This document shows, piece by piece, positions 38,424-48,829 of a stretch of DNA of 64,000 nucleotides. The notes below the pieces were generated by a model. The model ran no database searches. It worked only from the letters and a program-made list of their open reading frames with translations, and was not told where the DNA came from. This DNA comes from Cyrtodaria siliqua. Lineage: Eukaryota > Mollusca > Bivalvia > Adapedonta > Hiatellidae. Every line of letters starts with the position of its first letter. The first letter of the stretch is position 1. Both the position numbers and the translations under genes were made by a program. The DNA lies in contig JAWPHD010005578.1 of NCBI GenBank assembly GCA_037043455.1, positions 91,001-155,000 of the forward strand, written 5' to 3'.

Positions 38424-41400
38424 ATGGAAAACGAGAAGACTATAAAAGAATTAATACTTCTGTTCAAAACAGGTGTAATAGATAAGCAAACGCTATATAA
38501 CGGTATAAATGCATTAAAACCAAAGGAAACTTCAAAAGAGGTTAAATCTCAAACATAAGAAAATTTACTCAAGAGACGACGTGCTAAGAAACAACGTAAA
38601 CGAGAAAAGCAGAAATATGATAAATTACAAGATGAGCAAAATCAGAAATATGTTAAATCACGAGACAATGTTATAAATGAATTGAAAGAGCTTAATGATA
38701 GAAAATCTAAAGAAGAATTAAAACTGGTTGACAAACCAATGTGTGGCTATTTTAAAGCATACGAAATATCTGCCGGGAAATACAAAGACCCTCAAAAACT
38801 ATTCCGTGATAAAAAATCCATTATTACAAAACAAATAAGCAAAGAGCTGACAAAGATGAATGGATTAAAGTTTTCATTAGGTCTTACTGTAAATTTATTC
38901 AAAGATGATGGTGATACCATAAAATATACCACAGCGAACTTACACAGCGAACAAAATGCAACCTTAAACTCTGAAAAAAAAAATGAGTTGTACGATAAAT
39001 CATCTGCAAATATACAAGAGAGTCTTGAAAGATTTACAAACACAGCATCCGGATTAGAAATTGATTACTGTGTTACCTTTTACTTAAATATTGCAAAGTA
39101 CGAGCCGTTAAAAGGTTCTTCATATATTACTTTACCCAAAGCAGAAGCTGATAAGAAAGCAATTATAGATGTGAAAAACAATGATGATCAGTGTTTGTTT
39201 CATGCAATAAATTCAGCTTTAAATCCAGCTAAAAAGAATTCTGATAGCTTATCAAATTATCCTAGTACAGAGTTCTTAAAGAAAGAGGGTATTGATTTTC
39301 CCACTCCAATTTCTCAAATTTCCAAAGTAGAGAAACAAAACAACCTTGCTATTAACGTTTATGGATATACCATAACAGGAAAAAATAAAAAGGTATCTGT
39401 TTTTCCATATAAAATATCAGAACAACCAAAAGATACCGAGCGAATTAATTTGATCTTAATATCTGAAGACACTGAGGTTGAATCAGAGAACGAAGATGAT
39501 CCAAATAATGAAGAAGGAATTATAGATGACAATTATAACCCTGATGATTATTCCAACGAACCAAAAACAATAACAACAAAATATCACTATTGCTGGATTA
39601 AAAATCTAAATAGATTACTTTATGATCAAAACAAATATCACGGTAAAACTTATTTCTGCGATCGTTGTCTTTACGGCTTTTCAAGAGAAGATCTACTTAC
39701 AAAACACAGAGAAGACTGTGAGGGTATCAACAAAAACTCTTGCCGAATAGAAATGCCAAAATAAAGGCACAAACGTCCAATTTAAAAATCATCAAAATCA
39801 GATGCCTGTGCCTTATGCAATATATGCTGATTTTGAAAGTATAATCAAACCGCAATTAATCAAATTTGGAAAGAAATCTGAAATCACAAATGTACACGAA
39901 GCTTGTGGTTTTGGATACCAGGTTGTCAGATATGATGGCAAAGCTGAAGTACCTGTTATTTACAGAGGTGAAGATGTTGTTGAAAAGCCTTTAAATCATT
40001 TGGAATATGAAAAGAGCAAGATCAATAATATATTTGCTCACCCGAAACCATTAATCATGACACAGCAAAATGAAATAGATTATGAAAAAGCAACACACTG
40101 CTGGATATGCGAGAATATAATAGATAATGATAAGAACTGCAAAGTAAAAGATCACTGTCATTTCACAGGAGAATACAGAGGTGCAGCACATAAAAACTGT
40201 AACCTGAAATTAAAAGTAAAACCAGGCAAAACAACTATTCCTGTTATATTTCACAACCTCAAAGGATATGATAGTCATCTTATAATGCAAAAAATACATA
40301 AAATGACAGGTAATATTACATGCATTCCAAACAACGCTGAAAAGTATATTTCATTTAGTGCTGGACAACTTAGATTCTTGGATAGCTTTCAGTTTATGGC
40401 TTCGTCTCTGGAAAAATTGGTTGATGCAACAGGCACATCTGATTTTGAAATTACCAAAAATCAGTTTAGACAAACAAATTTACCTATGCGGAAAGGTATT
40501 TACCCGCATGAATATATGGACAGTGTGGAAAGATTTAAGGAAACGAAATTACCACCTATAGAAAAGTTTAACAGTTCAAGTAAAAAGCTCAAAGACAAAG
40601 ATTATGAAGATTATGAATATGCTCAAAAACTATGGAAAGAGTTTAACTGTAAAACTCTTGAAGACTATCATAATTTATATCTAAAACCTGAACTTTTACG
40701 AAAAGGTGTTTATCCATACGAATATATGGACAGTATGGAAAAATTCAAGGAAACGCATTTACCGCCTATAGAAAAGTTTTACAGTAGTCTCTCAGATGAA
40801 AGTATAAGTCCCGAAGATTACGAATATGCTCAAAAAATATGGAAAGAGTTTAACTGTAAAACTCTTGGAGACTATCATGATTTATATCTAAAAACTGATG
40901 TAACTTTGTTAGCAGATGTGTTTCAAACTTTTAGAAAAACATGTATGAGTGCATACAAACTTGATGCTTTACATTACTATACAGCACCTGGATTATCTTA
41001 GGATGCTTTACTTAAACATTCAAAAATAAGTTTAGAACTTTTGACAGACATTAACATGCATTTGTTTTTAGAAAAGGGAATGCGAGGTGGAATTAGTATG
41101 GTATCAAAACGATATGCCAAAGCAAATAATCCACATGTGGTAAAAATAATTTCTTAATGTATTTTGATGCAACTAATCTTTATGGGCATTCAATGAGTCA
41201 GGCACTTCCGTATTCTGGCTTTAAGTGTCGGGTGGAAACGTTGCCAGAGCCAAAAGAAAGAGTAGAAGGAAAAGGATATATCCTAGAAGTAGATTTAGAA
41301 TATCCAAAAGAACTTAATGAATTACATAATGACTATCCACTTGCACCAGAGAAATTAGTAATAAAAAAAGAATGGCTGTCTGCTTATCAGACAGATCTGC

Positions 41401-42409
41401 TAGAAAATAATATTATGACAGAGCAACTAGTTCCTAATCTCATGGATAAAGAAAAGTATGTGATACATTATAAAAAATTAGAGTTGTATTTATCTTTGGG
41501 TATGAAGCTAAAGAAAGTACACAGAGTAATAGAATTCAATGAAAAGCCATGGATGGCATCATACATAAGTCTGAATACAGAATTTAGAAAAAAAGCTTAT
41601 TCAGACTTTGAAAAAGATTTCTACAAGCTTATGAATCTATCTGTGTTTGGTAACCCAATGGAAAATCTGCGCAAGCGAACTGATATAAAATTAGTCAGGA
41701 CTGATGGTTCTGAAAATGAGAAGATAAGAAAATTAATAGCTAAGCCTAACTTTAACAGGCGCATAAAATTCTCAGATGAATTATCAGCAGTGCATGTAAA
41801 CAAAACAAAATTAACATAAACAAACCAATCTATGTTGAAATGTCAGTATTGGATTTAACAAAGCATCAGATGTATGATTGGTATTATAATACACTGAAAA
41901 AAAGATATGGAAGCGATTGTGCTTTATTATACACAGATACTGACAGCTTGCTTATAGACATCAAGACAGATGATGCATACAAAGATATGTCTGAAATGAA
42001 AGATGAATATGACCTAAGTAATTATCCTGATGAGCATCCAATGCACGATGATACAAACAAAAAAGTATTGGGTAAAATAAAAGACGAATGTGCTGGTGTG
42101 GCTATAGCTGAGTATGTTGGATTAAGACCCAAGCTATATTCTATTTTGAGAGCGGATGACCAACTCATTAAAAAAGCAAAGGGTGTAAAAACTTATGTAG
42201 TCAAAAAACATATAAATTTTGAAAACTACAAGGATGCACTATTTAACAAGAAAAAATACACCCATGAAATGAATTTGATGCGATCAATAAAACATCAAAT
42301 ATATGGCATAACAGTAAACAAAGTTACATTATCACCATTTTACTCAAAAAGACACATCCGAGAAGATGGAATTACAACTGATGCACATGGCTTCTATAAA
42401 AACTTATGA
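38424..42409 (+). pseudogene. POLB: Polinton protein-primed DNA polymerase B, broken
   Basis: Family-B DNA polymerase that would replicate the element by protein priming. Visible parts in order: N-terminal region from ATG 38424; zinc-finger-like FCDRCLYGFSREDLLTKH (about 39655); Exo I YADFES (39826); an HNH/endonuclease-VII-like DHCHFTGEYRGAAH with CN (about 40152); Exo II FHNLKGYDSH (about 40250); Exo III YLKTDVTLLADVF (about 40885); palm motif A DATNLYG (41167); motif B region KLMNLSVFGN (about 41628); and motif C YTDTDS (about 41930). Breaks: TAA at 38556-38558, frameshift near 39762, TAG at 40999-41001, frameshift at about 41136-41157, and another at about 41813. Exo III is preceded by a 70-codon tandem duplication (40489-40911). 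The motif B region reads NLSVFGN where I expect NNSVFGK. The 3' end overlaps integrase by 16 bp, tail to tail. It cannot give a full-length enzyme. Confidence 0.93.
40489..40911 (+). repeat. In-frame tandem duplication inside POLB
   Basis: Two copies, 40489-40698 (70 codons) and 40699-40911 (71 codons). Each begins RKG-Y/V-YPYEYMDS-like sequence, passes through KETxLPPIEKF and YEYAQKxWKEFNCKTL, and ends DYHxLYLK. Only the second continues into the Exo III aspartates. The copies differ at many residues. Confidence 0.92.
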
Positions 42410-43296
42410 ATTTGGGTATCAGCAGGAACAATAAGTAATTCTTCTTTGACAAATTCTCTTTGTGGCGCTGGTGCTTTCAAATAATAAACTCTTATACCTT
42501 GCGTCACCATATAACTTTTAATCTTGTGAATATCTACACTCCACAATAGATCAGTTGCTCTGCGTCTTCCACATTCTTGTTCCCCGGGTTGATATAAATA
42601 TCTTACACTTGCATTCATACAGATAGGATCACCTTTTAATATTTTTGTTTCAACAGGAGGAGGCTTTTTTGTTTCCACATTTATTGCTTTAACAACTTCT
42701 GGTAATCTCTTTACCCATTCTCTGTTGCGTTTTTGCGAATCTATTTCTTTAGCATACTGATAACCAAACAATCTTTCAGCTAATGTTCTGTTAAATCTTT
42801 CCACTAAAGCTTGGTCTCTGTGTATTTCTGTTCTGCCTCGTCTGATATTTACTTTGTGTTTTGCCATCAACTGCGATACTGCACCCATGAATTCTCTGCC
42901 TGGATCCACTTGTAATAACTTTGGATATTTCAAATGTCGACTGTATATTTTTTCAAATGCTTTAGCAACTTCTTTACTATCCTTGAAAGTTAGTGGCTCT
43001 GGTTCTTTGTATCTACTTGCAATATCAACAACAGTCAATGAATATTTATATGTTTTGCGTCTAAAAGTATCATGCGGCAGAAATAACAAATCAGCTTGAT
43101 GCACTCCATTCTTAGCAGAAACATCAAACCTGGGTCTAATTATTTTCTTTGACGCAGGTAAATAAATCTGCCACACAGCTTGTTTCTTTAAAAATTATAA
43201 TGCCTTTTTTTCACTGACACCAGCCTCTTTTGCTAATTTTTTAACTGCTGTGTAACCTCTCCAAAATCCTTTTGGGCTGTAATACATCTTTTCCAT
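42394..43296 (-). pseudogene. INT: Polinton retroviral-type integrase, one nonsense codon
   Basis: DDE-type (rve) integrase that would insert the element and create the 6-bp target duplication. The frame from ATG 43296 has about 300 codons and is broken only by TAA at 43195-43197 (codon 34). Downstream the core is intact: HQADLLFLP carries the first Asp, QVDPGREF the second, and QALVERFNRTLAERL the Glu of the D,D-35-E triad. The C-terminal third is a basic DNA-binding region of the chromodomain/SH3-like type in this family; I do not see a clear chromodomain. A shorter protein from a later start would keep the catalytic core, so residual activity cannot be excluded. It converges on and overlaps POLB. 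Confidence 0.92.
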
Positions 43297-43337
43297 TTTT
43301 TTCTACTAAAGATTAAACTTTATATAACTATAAAAAA
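43297..43337. promoter_or_regulatory. Divergent spacer, candidate promoter
   Basis: 41 bp between the integrase start (-) and the 92-codon gene (+), with 'TTTATATAACTATAAAAAA', a TATA-like stretch. Positional inference. Confidence 0.35.
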
Positions 43338-43662
43338 ATGGATATCACAACTGCACAATTCGATGAACTGCTCGAAGAGCAATATCAAAATAGCACAAAG
43401 AAATGGACAGACTTGGAACTAAATAAAATATACACTATTACAGATACGAAAATAGTAGAAACTGAATATGGTCCATCCATGGTATTGACATTATTAGACA
43501 ATGGTGAAGTATGGGCGCCTGGTCATCTCAAAGATAAATTAGAAAAGAGTGCTAAACCACCATATTATATGCGACCACTTGGATTGAAGCCATGTAAAAA
43601 CAAAAATAATAAATAGGTATCATGCATATGACTTAGTCTTTCCAAAGGTTATTTCAAAGTAA
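43338..43662 (+). CDS. Small conserved Polinton protein
   Basis: An open frame of 92 residues (43338-43616), starting MDITTAQFDELLEEQY. The middle, LNKIYTITDTKIVETEYG then MVLTLLDNGEVWAPGHL, alternates beta-strand-like segments and could be an OB-fold, which would suit single-stranded DNA binding. That is inference. Just past the stop at 43614-43616, the +1 frame stays open for 14 more codons to TAA at 43660-43662 and reads YHAYDLVFPK. It looks like the original C-terminus lost by a late frameshift. It sits between integrase and the minus-strand block. Confidence 0.55.
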
Positions 43663-43720
43663 ATATATTTAGTTATTCCAAAGAAATCCAAAGTAATTAT
43701 AGTTTTAAACTATTTTTTTT
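43663..43720. other. Convergent spacer
   Basis: Short AT-rich spacer between convergent genes; probable shared 3' ends. Confidence 0.4.
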
Positions 43721-44159
43721 TTATGAAATCAATTTGTACGCCACAAATCCAGATGCAGCCATGCCCACCACAATAAACGTAATTTCTCTATTCTGTTGAT
43801 CAGGAGATGGTGTATAAAAATCACTCAACTTGGGCTCCGGTTCCAAAAGCAAATGTTTGCCAGTTATGTAATAATACTGTTTCATAGCTTGGTCTACATC
43901 ATCAAAAGTCTGCTCTGCATAATGCTCTTTTTGCAGTTGCTTATTAATAAAATCTAATCTCTGTGTTCTTTTTTTATTCCACTCCACTTGTGCTGCGTTT
44001 AATTGTTCTACGGCTTTGTCATGCCTTTGTCTTTCCTCATCTGAATGACTTCCCATTTTTGAAAAAATAATTTGAACCGCTAAACGCTAATGCATTTGTT
44101 AATGCGCCACCTATCATCATTGCTACTGCACTTGCCAATTTTTTATATACATTTTTTAA
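43721..44159 (-). pseudogene. Small membrane/coiled-coil Polinton protein, frameshifted
   Basis: The main frame (43721-44056, 111 residues) has a charged helical segment (EERQRHDKAVEQLNAAQ...), a proline-rich linker, and the C-terminal membrane segment FIVVGMAASGFVAYKLIS. Just upstream in another frame (about 44060-44159) is a hydrophobic stretch AVAMMIGGALTNALAFSG, likely the original N-terminal membrane anchor. A single-base shift near 44055 separates the two. The start region may also be disturbed. It belongs to the six-gene minus-strand block with ATPase and capsid, so a virion-membrane or packaging role is plausible but unproven. Confidence 0.6.
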
Positions 44160-44161
44160 AA

Positions 44162-44437
44162 TTATTTCATAATATCCGCAGGAATAATACCTTGCTTAAT
44201 CAACATATCCTTTGTAGCCATTGCTAACATTATATCCACAGACAGCATCCCAAAATTTGTCATATTAAAATCCACTTTAGGTGCTGGTCTTTTTAGTAGT
44301 TTTCTGCCAATCTCAGAATATCCAACAGTTAGAAGTGTTTCCACTCCAGCATGATACATCATATTTACAATTTGTTTTCCGTCAATACTTGCTGCCAGTT
44401 GTTTTATATGATTATTTTTTTTAAAATGAATTATAAA
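44162..44437 (-). CDS. Small conserved Polinton protein (66 aa or longer)
   Basis: From the ATG at 44362 it encodes 66 residues, starting MMYHAGVETLLTVGYSEIG and ending QGIIPADIMK. The same frame is open upstream to about 44437 without an ATG, reading KQLAASIDGKQIVN, which looks coding. The true start may have been lost. No domain is known to me. The residues KRPAPKVDF and GMLSVDIMLAMATKD suggest a small soluble helical protein. Position in the minus-strand morphogenesis block. Confidence 0.55.
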   Translation of the reverse strand, partial: FIIHFKKNNHIKQLAASIDGKQIVNMMYHAGVETLLTVGYSEIGRKLLKRPAPKVDFNMTNFGMLSVDIMLAMATKDMLIKQGIIPADIMK

Positions 44438-44776
44438 AAATCAAACGAGTCTTTTGGTGCAACATAAACAGGTTGTGAGGTTGCGTAGCAGATTTCTTGT
44501 TATAAGTATTCAAACCCAAACCAGCAATGCCTAATAAAACCAGACACGGTGGAATATAATTTTTGTATACGTTTATTTTGATTTCTGGTTCCTCTTCATC
44601 TATTGTTATTTTTGTTATTTGATTTGCAGCATCTTGATTTGCATCCTGAAGCAAAAGCTTTGCCTTTCTTGCCGCTGCTCCTTTTTTCCAGCTTCTATTC
44701 TTTTTGGATTTTTTACTTTTTGTTGTTCAACAGGTTGTGTAACAACAGGTATAACTTCACTCTCTTGGTTCTCCAT
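44421..44776 (-). pseudogene. Small single-pass membrane protein, frameshifted
   Basis: The start ATG at 44776 overlaps the end of the next upstream gene by 20 bp. The N-terminal frame gives MENQESEVIPVVTQPVEQQK and a basic region with PKRIEAGKK. It shifts at an A6 run near 44680 into the frame 44421-44654, with LLLQDANQDAANQITK and the membrane segment IPPCLVLLGIAGLGL. A second shift near 44480 separates the visible C-terminus from an alternative frame ending APKDSFDFL. It is a tail-anchored-like small protein of unknown role. Confidence 0.55.
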
Positions 44777-45245
44777 TTATATTATCTATATTTTTATTTT
44801 TATTAAAATCAATATGTCTGACAGTTGTCAGTATTGCTGTAAATGGTGCTAAGCACATTCCATACCTGTAATACAACTCACAACAAGCACTTGTCAAAGC
44901 ATGATTAATAAATGGGTCTTCCTCCAAATCTTCTATCAGCTTTGGTGGATTTGTCATATTGAAATATTTTGATACTCCCATCACATACAAGTTAATAAAA
45001 GAATTGCCTAAAGTCTTGGTCATACTTGCCCCAAGTCTTGCCTCATATCTGCAGTAAAGTTTGTTAATTTCATCTGGTGGCATGCCATCTATATTCGTAA
45101 GTTGTATGTCCTTACCCAAATATTGACGACTACCACCGCCAGCCACTATGGCTGATAATCTTTCTTTTTTTGTTTCTTGTTGCTTTGATTCATCACGTTC
45201 CGTAAAACCTTCCGACATATCTTGTAATAGTTCTTCCGCATTCAT
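44757..45245 (-). CDS. Conserved Polinton protein, 162 aa
   Basis: Intact frame. The longer open frame reaches 45374, but its first 43 codons are low-complexity hydrophobic sequence from a repeat, and the ATG at 45245 (MNAEELLQDMSEGFTERDES) suits a soluble charged start. The conserved-looking core includes GGGSRQYLGKDIQLTNIDGM and INKLYCRYEARLGASMTKTL. It ends GEPRE and overlaps the following gene by 20 bp. Function unknown. Its place next to the packaging ATPase suggests morphogenesis. It is one of few unbroken genes of this element. Confidence 0.65.
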   Translation of the reverse strand: MNAEELLQDMSEGFTERDESKQQETKKERLSAIVAGGGSRQYLGKDIQLTNIDGMPPDEINKLYCRYEARLGASMTKTLGNSFINLYVMGVSKYFNMTNPPKLIEDLEEDPFINHALTSACCELYYRYGMCLAPFTAILTTVRHIDFNKNKNIDNINGEPRE

Positions 45246-45374
45246 TTTTATATTAATAATTTTATTTTTTATCTTGAAATAAACATAAAACATAAAACAA
45301 CCAGTTGCGATATTTATGCAACTAGTAATCGTTAGTATTGTTAATAGTATTTGTAATAGCATTGTTATCAACAT

Positions 45375-45565
45375 TGCTATTTTTTTTATTAATATTGTTA
45401 ATTTGCTGCAAGCATTGCTATTAACATTGCTACTTTACTATGAGCAATGCTATAAGCATTACTATATTTTCTGATATTTTCATTATATTTTCATGTCAGT
45501 ATTGCTATTAACATTGCTACTTTGCTGTTAGTATTACTATTAGCAACAGTTAGAAAAAAAAGTAA
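45375..45565. repeat. Low-complexity ATTGCTATTAACATTGCTAC repeats
   Basis: Between the 162-aa gene and ATPase, motifs such as ATTGCTATTAACATTGCTAC recur in direct and slightly varied copies (for example 45415-45435 and 45505-45525). Several have paired AGCAATGCTATAAGCATT-like inverted segments. It may be a replication-slippage expansion of a regulatory spacer. Confidence 0.7.
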
Positions 45566-46213
45566 TTATTCAACCCAATAACCAGATGGTTGGTCAGTCC
45601 TCAATATCAACTTATATTTAGTCTTAGCTATAGCTTTTCTTATTCTGGTTCTCTCTTCCAGGGTTGGAATAACATCATTTTCTCTCAAACAATTTTCAAA
45701 ACTATCTCTGTCTTTGGTGTAAAACATACACAACCATTTTGCTTGCTCTCCCAAATCTTTCAATACAGAATTATATCTCTGTGAAATAACCCATACTGAT
45801 TGTTTGGCGTGACGACCAGAGAATGCCAACTCTGATAACATTTCTTTTTTCTTTGTTAATTCTTTTGTGGCTGAGCAATCGTCAATAATGTATAATGTGG
45901 GCTGGTCAGCATATCTTTTAAAAAATAAACGCAACAGTTCTGGTAACATTTCTTTACCGTTGCTAACAGGATTGACAATTATTATTTTTTTATCTTTTGG
46001 GTTTTTTACATCACCTATCCAGGATCTATTTTTATAAGCCACGTTCCACTCTATGGTTGGACACAATATAATTATATGTTCAAAAACTCCAACATACTCT
46101 TGTTCAAGTATGTCAAGAACAAACTCTGTTTTACCACAGCCCGTCTGACCACAGATAATGGCACTGTGTGGATATTTAGGATATTTAGTATTGTGATTCT
46201 TTGAATCTTCCAT
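45566..46213 (-). CDS. ATP: A32-like genome-packaging ATPase
   Basis: FtsK-HerA superfamily ATPase that would pump element DNA into a capsid. Intact: 215 residues from ATG 46213 (MEDSKNHN); the frame also allows an earlier ATG at 46234. Walker A is GQTGCGKT (about residues 22-29), Walker B is LYIIDDCSA, and the arginine/polar sensor region is SGRHAKQSVWVISQR. Its start overlaps the end of the capsid gene by 29 bp in another frame. Short length is typical of Polinton ATPases. An enzyme is possible, but it would have no intact capsid from this copy. Confidence 0.93.
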   Translation of the reverse strand: MEDSKNHNTKYPKYPHSAIICGQTGCGKTEFVLDILEQEYVGVFEHIIILCPTIEWNVAYKNRSWIGDVKNPKDKKIIIVNPVSNGKEMLPELLRLFFKRYADQPTLYIIDDCSATKELTKKKEMLSELAFSGRHAKQSVWVISQRYNSVLKDLGEQAKWLCMFYTKDRDSFENCLRENDVIPTLEERTRIRKAIAKTKYKLILRTDQPSGYWVE

Positions 46214-47444
46214 CTTCGAAATTGATTTGCGCATCTTGTATTATATATATATAAATATTTAAAGTTTGATCTGCATCTGCTTTTTTATTTATTAATATCG
46301 TTATGCCTTCACTGCCGTTTTCTATTCTTCTTCCACTGCCTTGTAATAAATTGTCATTACATGTTCTAAGGTGAAGCCACAAAGCATTTGATTTTGTTAG
46401 ATAAGTCTCAAGATAAAGTATAAGTCTCTTGCTACTATTTCTGTCTCTTTGTTTCTTTTTGATGTAAAGGCAAAATATTTGTTGATTTCATCCCAATGTT
46501 GATATGCCCTCATGCCCTGACTATACAACTGATTTGGTACGCCTTCTATTGTCATTTCAACCTTTTCAATCTTTGGGTTGTAAAAGGATTCTGTGTCTGT
46601 TCTTTCTGGGTCTTCAAACAGCATTAAAATACCTTTCATGCTCCGTGCTGGTACATTAATGTTGATGTTCCAAAGGGTTTCAGATTTGTTTGCTATTATT
46701 TTTCTATGTCGCAAGATACGATCATACATATATGACATCTTACCATTTTATTTGCTGTCTTATTTGTCTGGCTAATTCAACATCACTAACCGTATCAAAT
46801 TCCAAGCAGATATTTTTTATTACATAAGATGCATCAGCATCACTGATTTTGATAACTTTGTTATAATCGTTAAACGTTAATTCATATTCTAACCTATCAC
46901 CAAGCCCCGCTTGATAAAATGGCATATGACTTTCTAACATTTCAAAGTCCAGTGGAATACAAAATCTATTTCCATAAGCTGCTGCTATAGCTTCATCTTT
47001 GGCGCCTGAGGAAGCATCTCCCGCACCAATTCTATGTTTTAACATGTTTTCTTTACCAATACCTTGGTAAGCTATGTTTACTCGTTCGGTAGGGCTTTTC
47101 CATAAATCTACATAACAATGATATATATCACTGTCATCTATTAACATGACTTCATTGCCACTTATTCGTATTGTCATTTTTTTCACAATTGTTCTACCCA
47201 GATTCTGGTATAAAGTACGGTTGGCGTCTGTTCTGCTTTTAAGTTCTATTTCAAAGGCAAGACGAGCAGTACTTGGAACTATCACATCATTAGTACTTAG
47301 ATTTGGAAATCTCACAAGCAGTTGCTGGTTATGGTCTATTGTTGATGGATTATTAGTTATTACTACACTTGTGCGGATGCCCTTGGCACCATGAGGTTCT
47401 CTTAGTTTTCTATGAGGGTTGAGTTTGTTTCCGTAAGCTGACAT
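46185..47444 (-). pseudogene. Double-jelly-roll major capsid protein, frameshifted
   Basis: Major capsid protein of the PRD1/adenovirus-type lineage, which would form hexons. The N-terminal 234 residues lie in 46740-47444, starting MSAYGNKLNPHRKLREPHGA. They include the strand-rich core TIVKKMTIRISGNEVMLID and DFEMLESHMPFYQAGLGDRL. The middle lies in 46397-46738, with SMKGILMLFED and EGVPNQLYSQGMRAYQHWDE. The C-terminus lies in 46185-46382, with GSGRRIENGSEGITI and DAQINFEDGRF. Frameshifts near 46740 and near 46395 separate these parts; together they span about 420 codons, a normal length. The gene is followed by ATPase with a 29-bp overlap. Confidence 0.9.
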
Positions 47445-47491
47445 TGTTTTTATTTTTTAAATATATTTTTTAAAATTAAATAAAATAAACA
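47445..47491. promoter_or_regulatory. Divergent spacer, candidate promoter
   Basis: 47 AT-only-like bases ('TTTTTAAATATATTTTTTAA') between the capsid start (-) and the long plus-strand gene. Similar TTTTTAAA/TATATTTTT blocks precede the penton and fibre-like genes, hinting at a common promoter element. Confidence 0.4.
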
Positions 47492-48829
47492 ATGGCTGAA
47501 GGAGGATTTGAATATGACAATCCTGCGTTTGATCCAGGTGATTATGATGAATATTATGATGATGATTTACCAATGGTGCCTGATGAGCCTGTTCTAAGAA
47601 GTCTTCTTAATCAAAGCGATCATATTGCTGAACTCAGGGGAGAGCTGGCAGAAGCCACACTTAAAATATACAAAACAAATCTTGTAAAATCCTTTTATAA
47701 TGAAATAGGAAAACGATATAAGATGGCACCGGACAAAATGGATTATGACCAGTTTGAAGTATCAAGTGATGGTAAAACATTATACTGGATTGTTGGTGAT
47801 AAAGGAATAAGAATAACTGCCAGGCAAGGCTCTTTAACATTTCTTGCTCTTGGTTCTTTGGCAAATGAATATAACAGGATTATTAGCTCTGGGGGAACAA
47901 GGGCGGTAAGACAGTTTTTAGATTTACCGGAGTATGACAGTAAAACAAAATTACCACAAAAAGCTAGACAAGCGTTGCAAGAGTTGGAGAGCACAATAAA
48001 CGATTTACCAGATAATGCGGATGCTATTCCATTACAAAATATTTCACGTATTGTGGGTAACATAGAAACATCAATGGATAACATAGAGACATCATTTTAT
48101 GACTGGGATGTGATAGAGCGTCCTGATGTTTCAACACAAACAAATATAGACAAGCGTGAAATGGATGGAATAGTAAAAGCGATGACAACTGTCAAGGAAG
48201 AACTTACCAATAACATAGCAAAACTCACACAGCTTGATAAAGACATAACAAGAGAAAAACAAAAGTTAAAACAAGCTAAGACTGATAATGATGAATTCCA
48301 GATAAAAAGAATTAGCGAAGCATTAAAGACCGTGAAAATGAAAGAGGTGCAAGAATGGATGTCATCAAAGAAAACAGAGAAGCTTTTCGTAACCAAGTAA
48401 GCAGGATAAAAGAGACAATAAACAAAATGTTAAACGAAAATACAACTCTTGGTGAGAGGATCAAAACCTTGTTTAGGGAGCAAGGTATTACTATTGTTAG
48501 TATCCTAACTGCATTTGGTATGATTCTTGGGGTGATAATTAATTCTATTATTCCCACATCAAGTGCTGCTCCAACTCCAACTCCAAAGCCTGATCCATCA
48601 AGTGTAAAATACTGGATAAAAAACAACTAAGTAATCTTGGTAAACTTCTTGCCAACCTAGCTGGTAAAGCTGCTGCAGCACTTCCAGGAGTTATTGGTGC
48701 AATAGTATCATGGCTTTTATCTGCAACAGGTTATGTTATTAATTGGCTTGGTAACAATCTTTGCTTGTGTTTGTTTCCGGGTTGTTGTATGTGGCAGCCA
48801 AAGAGTGGTTTAGTAAATCTCGTAAATAA
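47492..48829 (+). pseudogene. Long Polinton protein with C-terminal membrane region, frameshifted
   Basis: The main frame (47492-48400) encodes 302 residues. They are an acidic tyrosine-rich N-terminus (DNPAFDPGDYDEYYDDD), a globular part with KTLYWIVGDKGIRITARQG, and a long charged coiled-coil (EELTNNIAKLTQLDKDITRE...). Similar sequence continues in the +1 frame from 48355 (RIKETINKMLNENTTLGERI, then the membrane segment IVSILTAFGMILGVIINSII). After 48630 it continues in a further frame with LAGKAAAALPGVIGAIVSWL, and finally with GLLYVAAKEWFSK up to 48829. Thus at least three shifts (about 48355-48400, 48610 and 48765) split one gene. It is probably a virion or membrane-associated structural protein; the role is inferred. 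It overlaps the next, convergent gene by 20 bp. Confidence 0.7.

Noticed and set aside
45246..45374. N-terminal extension of the 162-aa Polinton protein as a signal peptide or membrane segment
   Set aside because: The extension is hydrophobic because it translates the ATTGCTATTAACATTGC repeat; the ATG at 45245 fits a soluble start better.
47743..48396. Minus-strand open frames opposite the long Polinton gene
   Set aside because: Low-complexity antisense shadows of the coding strand.
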